A stretch of 64,000 bases of DNA, taken from NCBI RefSeq assembly GCF_000711795.1, contig NZ_KL543977.1:1-64000 (forward strand), given 5' to 3'. The translations under genes and the position numbers were made by a program. Below the pieces are notes generated by a model. The model did not search any database. It was not told the DNA's origin and saw only the letters and a list, made by a program, of their open reading frames with translations. This document shows, one piece after another, positions 61,670 through 64,000 of this stretch (the first letter of the stretch is position 1; every line of letters starts with the position of its first letter). Source of the DNA: Vibrio pacinii DSM 19139 (GTDB taxonomy: Bacteria > Pseudomonadota > Gammaproteobacteria > Enterobacterales > Vibrionaceae).

Positions 61670-62876
61670 CTCGTGCTCCTTTAGGAATGACCACAATGCC
61701 CTCTTCAGAAACATGGAAATGCTTCTTATCTTCCGACAAATTAACACCAATTTGAGTACCAGGGGCAATATCCGCGTCTTTATCGACAATCACTCGACGT
61801 AATACGCACCCTTCGCCCACTTTCACATCACCTAGCAAGATACTTTCACTGATGTCACAAGTTGATGCAATGTTGCTGCGAAAACCTAGCACCGACTTTT
61901 CGATACGCGATCCCCGCACATAACTTCCGCTACAGACTAAGCTGTCAATGATTTGTACTCGACCATTGGCTGAGTCGGTAAACGTCGCTGGTGGCAGTGG
62001 CGGATAGTAGGTATGTAATGGCCACTTACGGTTGTAGAGAGAAAACGGCGCATCTTTCTTAAGCAGATCCATATGTGCGCCCCAGTAGGCATCAATGGTT
62101 CCAACATCACGCCAATAGACCTCTTCCTTTTCACCCGTAATGCGATTGGTGCTAAAGTCATACACAAAGACATCACCTTTAGGAAACATATTAGGGATTA
62201 TGTCTTTACCGAAATCGTGCGAAGATTCAGGATTCTCAGCATCTTCAATCAGTTCGGCGAATAATCGTTGTGCTTCAAAGATGTAATTGCCCATAGAAAC
62301 CAAGGCAAAATCAGGATCGCCAGGAATCGATTTTGGCTTAGCGGGTTTTTCTTCAAAGCCAACCATGCGCCCCTCTTCATCCACTTCAATCACGCCAAAC
62401 TCTGAGGCTTCTGATAATGGCATACGCAAAGCCGAGACTGTCAGTGAGGCTTGCTTTTGCGCATGGTAATCGAGCATTTGCTTGATATCCATTTTATAAA
62501 TATGGTCTGAACCAAAAATACACACTTGCTCTGGCTCGGAGAGTTCCATAAAGCGTAAGTTTTGATAGATGGCGTCTGCGGTACCTTCATACCAGCGTTT
62601 ACCTGTGCGCATCTGAGCAGGAATGGGATCAATAAAACGGTCGGTAATGCCGCTGATATTCCAACCCTTTTTCATGTGATGGAACAAAGATTGGGATTTA
62701 AATTGAGTCAGCACGTAAATGCGCATCAAGTCAGCATTGACAAAGTTATTCAGAGCGAAATCGATAAGACGGTAGCTACCGCCAAAAGGTACAGAGGGTT
62801 TACTACGAGATTCTGTTAAAGGGCGAAGGCGTGATCCCTCACCTCCAGCCAAGATCATTCCCAAAACTCCAGCCAT
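61659..62876 (-). CDS. glgC: Glucose-1-phosphate adenylyltransferase GlgC
   Basis: A 405-aa ADP-glucose pyrophosphorylase, the committed step of glycogen synthesis. The N-terminal nucleotidyltransferase has LGMILAGGEGSRLRPLT and FGGSYRLIDFALNN. Substrate-binding FGVIEVDEEGRMVGFEEKP follows, and a left-handed beta-helix forms the C-terminal part (about 290-405). GGAGAACA precedes the ATG. It is first of the glgCA operon. The 446-bp upstream gap holds the promoter. Confidence 0.95.
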   Translation of the reverse strand: MAGVLGMILAGGEGSRLRPLTESRSKPSVPFGGSYRLIDFALNNFVNADLMRIYVLTQFKSQSLFHHMKKGWNISGITDRFIDPIPAQMRTGKRWYEGTADAIYQNLRFMELSEPEQVCIFGSDHIYKMDIKQMLDYHAQKQASLTVSALRMPLSEASEFGVIEVDEEGRMVGFEEKPAKPKSIPGDPDFALVSMGNYIFEAQRLFAELIEDAENPESSHDFGKDIIPNMFPKGDVFVYDFSTNRITGEKEEVYWRDVGTIDAYWGAHMDLLKKDAPFSLYNRKWPLHTYYPPLPPATFTDSANGRVQIIDSLVCSGSYVRGSRIEKSVLGFRSNIASTCDISESILLGDVKVGEGCVLRRVIVDKDADIAPGTQIGVNLSEDKKHFHVSEEGIVVIPKGARVGY

Positions 62877-63322
62877 TCATTGTTCTCCATTCTATTTTTT
62901 CTTGTGGGTCAATCCTTTATTGAGGGGAGATTCACCCAATATATTCCGTTTTTAGTCCCCATTTTTAGAGAGGGACCTATCCAGCTTAAGCCATGTCACG
63001 TCAGTATCAAGGCGTCGATCAACAAGCCCGATAGACGTGCAAAAGGTTTACTATAAGTTATCGTATTCCTTTAAGATTACAATTTAAAATATGCTGTACT
63101 ATCGACCGCACATTAATTACTTTTTAGAGCCCTGCGTTAGCTCACACAAAATCATCGAATAGCTACAGGTTAATAACATCTCGCCTACATTAAAGTGACC
63201 TAGTTCGCAGACTGATTTTATTGAGTATGAACTGCTCAATCTGTACTCACTACCATACTTGTCATAACGTTTTGCTATAAAAAAAGCAGCCATTCGGCTG
63301 CTTTTTAATTGGGTGTATTCGA
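62877..63322. other. 446-bp intergenic region, glgC promoter and topA terminator
   Basis: No convincing frame or RNA gene. On the minus strand a TATAGT -10-like element lies near 63054, inside a CTTATAGTAAACC context, and could start glgC. The right end is the topA terminator. The middle (63100-63250) shows nothing I can name. Confidence 0.4.
63277..63307 (-). terminator. Terminator of topA
   Basis: AAAAAGCAGC-CATTCG-GCTGCTTTTT, 16 bp after the topA stop, with T runs on both strands. Confidence 0.88.
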
Positions 63323-64000
63323 TTATTTTGCGCTCTTCTTACGCTTGTCGGTAATTTCCCACTTACCATCAATATATAACGCGGTATAACCTGAAGGCTT
63401 ACCATCGATTTCAGAACGCACGTAATTCTCTTTGGTCTTGCGACTAAAGCGCACGACCATTGGCAGACCATCAGGGTCTTTTTGTGGCGCATCTGTCAGA
63501 TAATGGAATTTAGGTGAAATACGATCTTTAAATCTGACCAACTCTTCAACAAGAGGCGCTCGTGTTTCACGCGATTTAGGGAAAGTACTCGCGGCTAAAA
63601 ACAGACCTGACGCACCATCACGCAGTACAAAATAAGCATCTGAATTTTCACACGGCAACTCTGGCAGGTGAACTGGATCTTCCTTAGGCGGAGCCACTTC
63701 ACCGTTTTTCAAGATCTTGCGCGTGTTTTTACAACTTTCACTGGTACAGTCCATGTATTTGCCAAAACGACCATTTTTCAGCACCATGTCGCTGCCACAC
63801 TTGTCACACTCGACGACTGGGCCATCATAGCCTTTGACTTTAAACTCACCATGCTCAACCACGTAGCCTTCACAGTTTGGGTTGTTACCACAAACATGCA
63901 TTTTACGCTTGTCATCAATCAGGTAAGCATCCATCGCCGTTTCACAGATAGGACAACGTTTCTTCGCGCGCAGTGCAGCTGTTTCAACGTCTTCTTCAAG
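63323..64000 (-). CDS. topA: DNA topoisomerase I TopA, C-terminal part (runs off the window)
   Basis: The frame is open to the last base of the window, so only the last 225 residues of a protein of about 880 aa are seen. These hold the zinc-binding C-terminal region. One C4 module has CPICETAMDAYLIDD and HVCGNNPNC. A second has CDKCGSDM and CTSESCKN. A further DNA-binding part ends in KKSAK. TopA relaxes negative supercoils. The catalytic domain with the active tyrosine lies beyond the right edge. Confidence 0.94.
   Translation of the reverse strand, partial: LEEDVETAALRAKKRCPICETAMDAYLIDDKRKMHVCGNNPNCEGYVVEHGEFKVKGYDGPVVECDKCGSDMVLKNGRFGKYMDCTSESCKNTRKILKNGEVAPPKEDPVHLPELPCENSDAYFVLRDGASGLFLAASTFPKSRETRAPLVEELVRFKDRISPKFHYLTDAPQKDPDGLPMVVRFSRKTKENYVRSEIDGKPSGYTALYIDGKWEITDKRKKSAK

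Overview
The window is chromosomal DNA of a Vibrionaceae member, most likely a Vibrio main chromosome. Evidence: nearly every gene is a gammaproteobacterial housekeeping gene in a Vibrio-like order (nadA, pal-tol-ybgC-cyd-ruv, torECA, clpSA/cspD, monomeric NADP isocitrate dehydrogenase, aspS, cmoAB, mukFEB, torR/torD, purR, c-di-GMP riboswitch plus tfoY, glgCA, topA). There is no phage, plasmid, integron or CRISPR region. The only mobile element is one complete IS3-family (IS407-type) insertion sequence at the very left edge, beside a tRNA-Ser gene.

Layout. 1-1.4 kb: IS and tRNA-Ser(GGA). 1.5-7.7 kb: alanine exporter alaE, an orphan hybrid histidine kinase, a YecA/YgfB protein, a two-helix K+ channel with an RCK domain, nadA. 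7.8-13.2 kb: the envelope operon ybgC-tolQRAB-pal-cpoB (minus strand). 13.3-16.5 kb: cydABX-ybgE for cytochrome bd oxidase, with FNR and ArcA-like sites upstream. 16.9-19.2 kb: ruvCAB, with a LexA box before ruvA. 19.3-22 kb: a GH36 alpha-galactosidase and a periplasmic binding protein. 22-26 kb: the torECA TMAO respiration operon, preceded by two TorR boxes. 26.4-28.4 kb: fetB without an adjacent fetA, a small ORF, and focA. 28.9-34.3 kb: a TIGR02647-like protein, an SDR protein, YdcF, clpA, clpS, cspD. 34.4-42.5 kb: idh, rluE, aspS, a DUF72 protein, cmoA, cmoB. 42.7-46 kb: a three-gene operon of retropepsin-like lipoprotein, inactive-transglutaminase 7-TM protein and glutamate-ligase-like ATP-grasp protein. 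46-54.3 kb: cmoM-mukFEB and divergent elyC. 54.3-57.1 kb: torR and torD (divergent), purR. 57.2-59.2 kb: riboswitch-tfoY, a TVP38-family protein, a DUF2007 protein. 59.2-64 kb: an alpha/beta hydrolase, glgCA, and the 3' end of topA.

How the genes connect. Several loci concern low-oxygen respiration: cydABX, torECA with torR and torD 29 kb away, and focA, with recognisable FNR, ArcA-like and TorR sites. The cmo5U34 tRNA modification pathway is represented by cmoA, cmoB and cmoM. Envelope integrity is represented by Tol-Pal and ElyC, and possibly by the poorly understood retropepsin/transglutaminase/ATP-grasp operon, which is the best candidate for an under-described system here. DNA maintenance is covered by ruvABC, mukFEB and topA. 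Four small features are not obvious from long reading frames: cydX (35 aa), torE (59 aa), a 53-aa ORF at 27384, and the c-di-GMP-I riboswitch upstream of tfoY.
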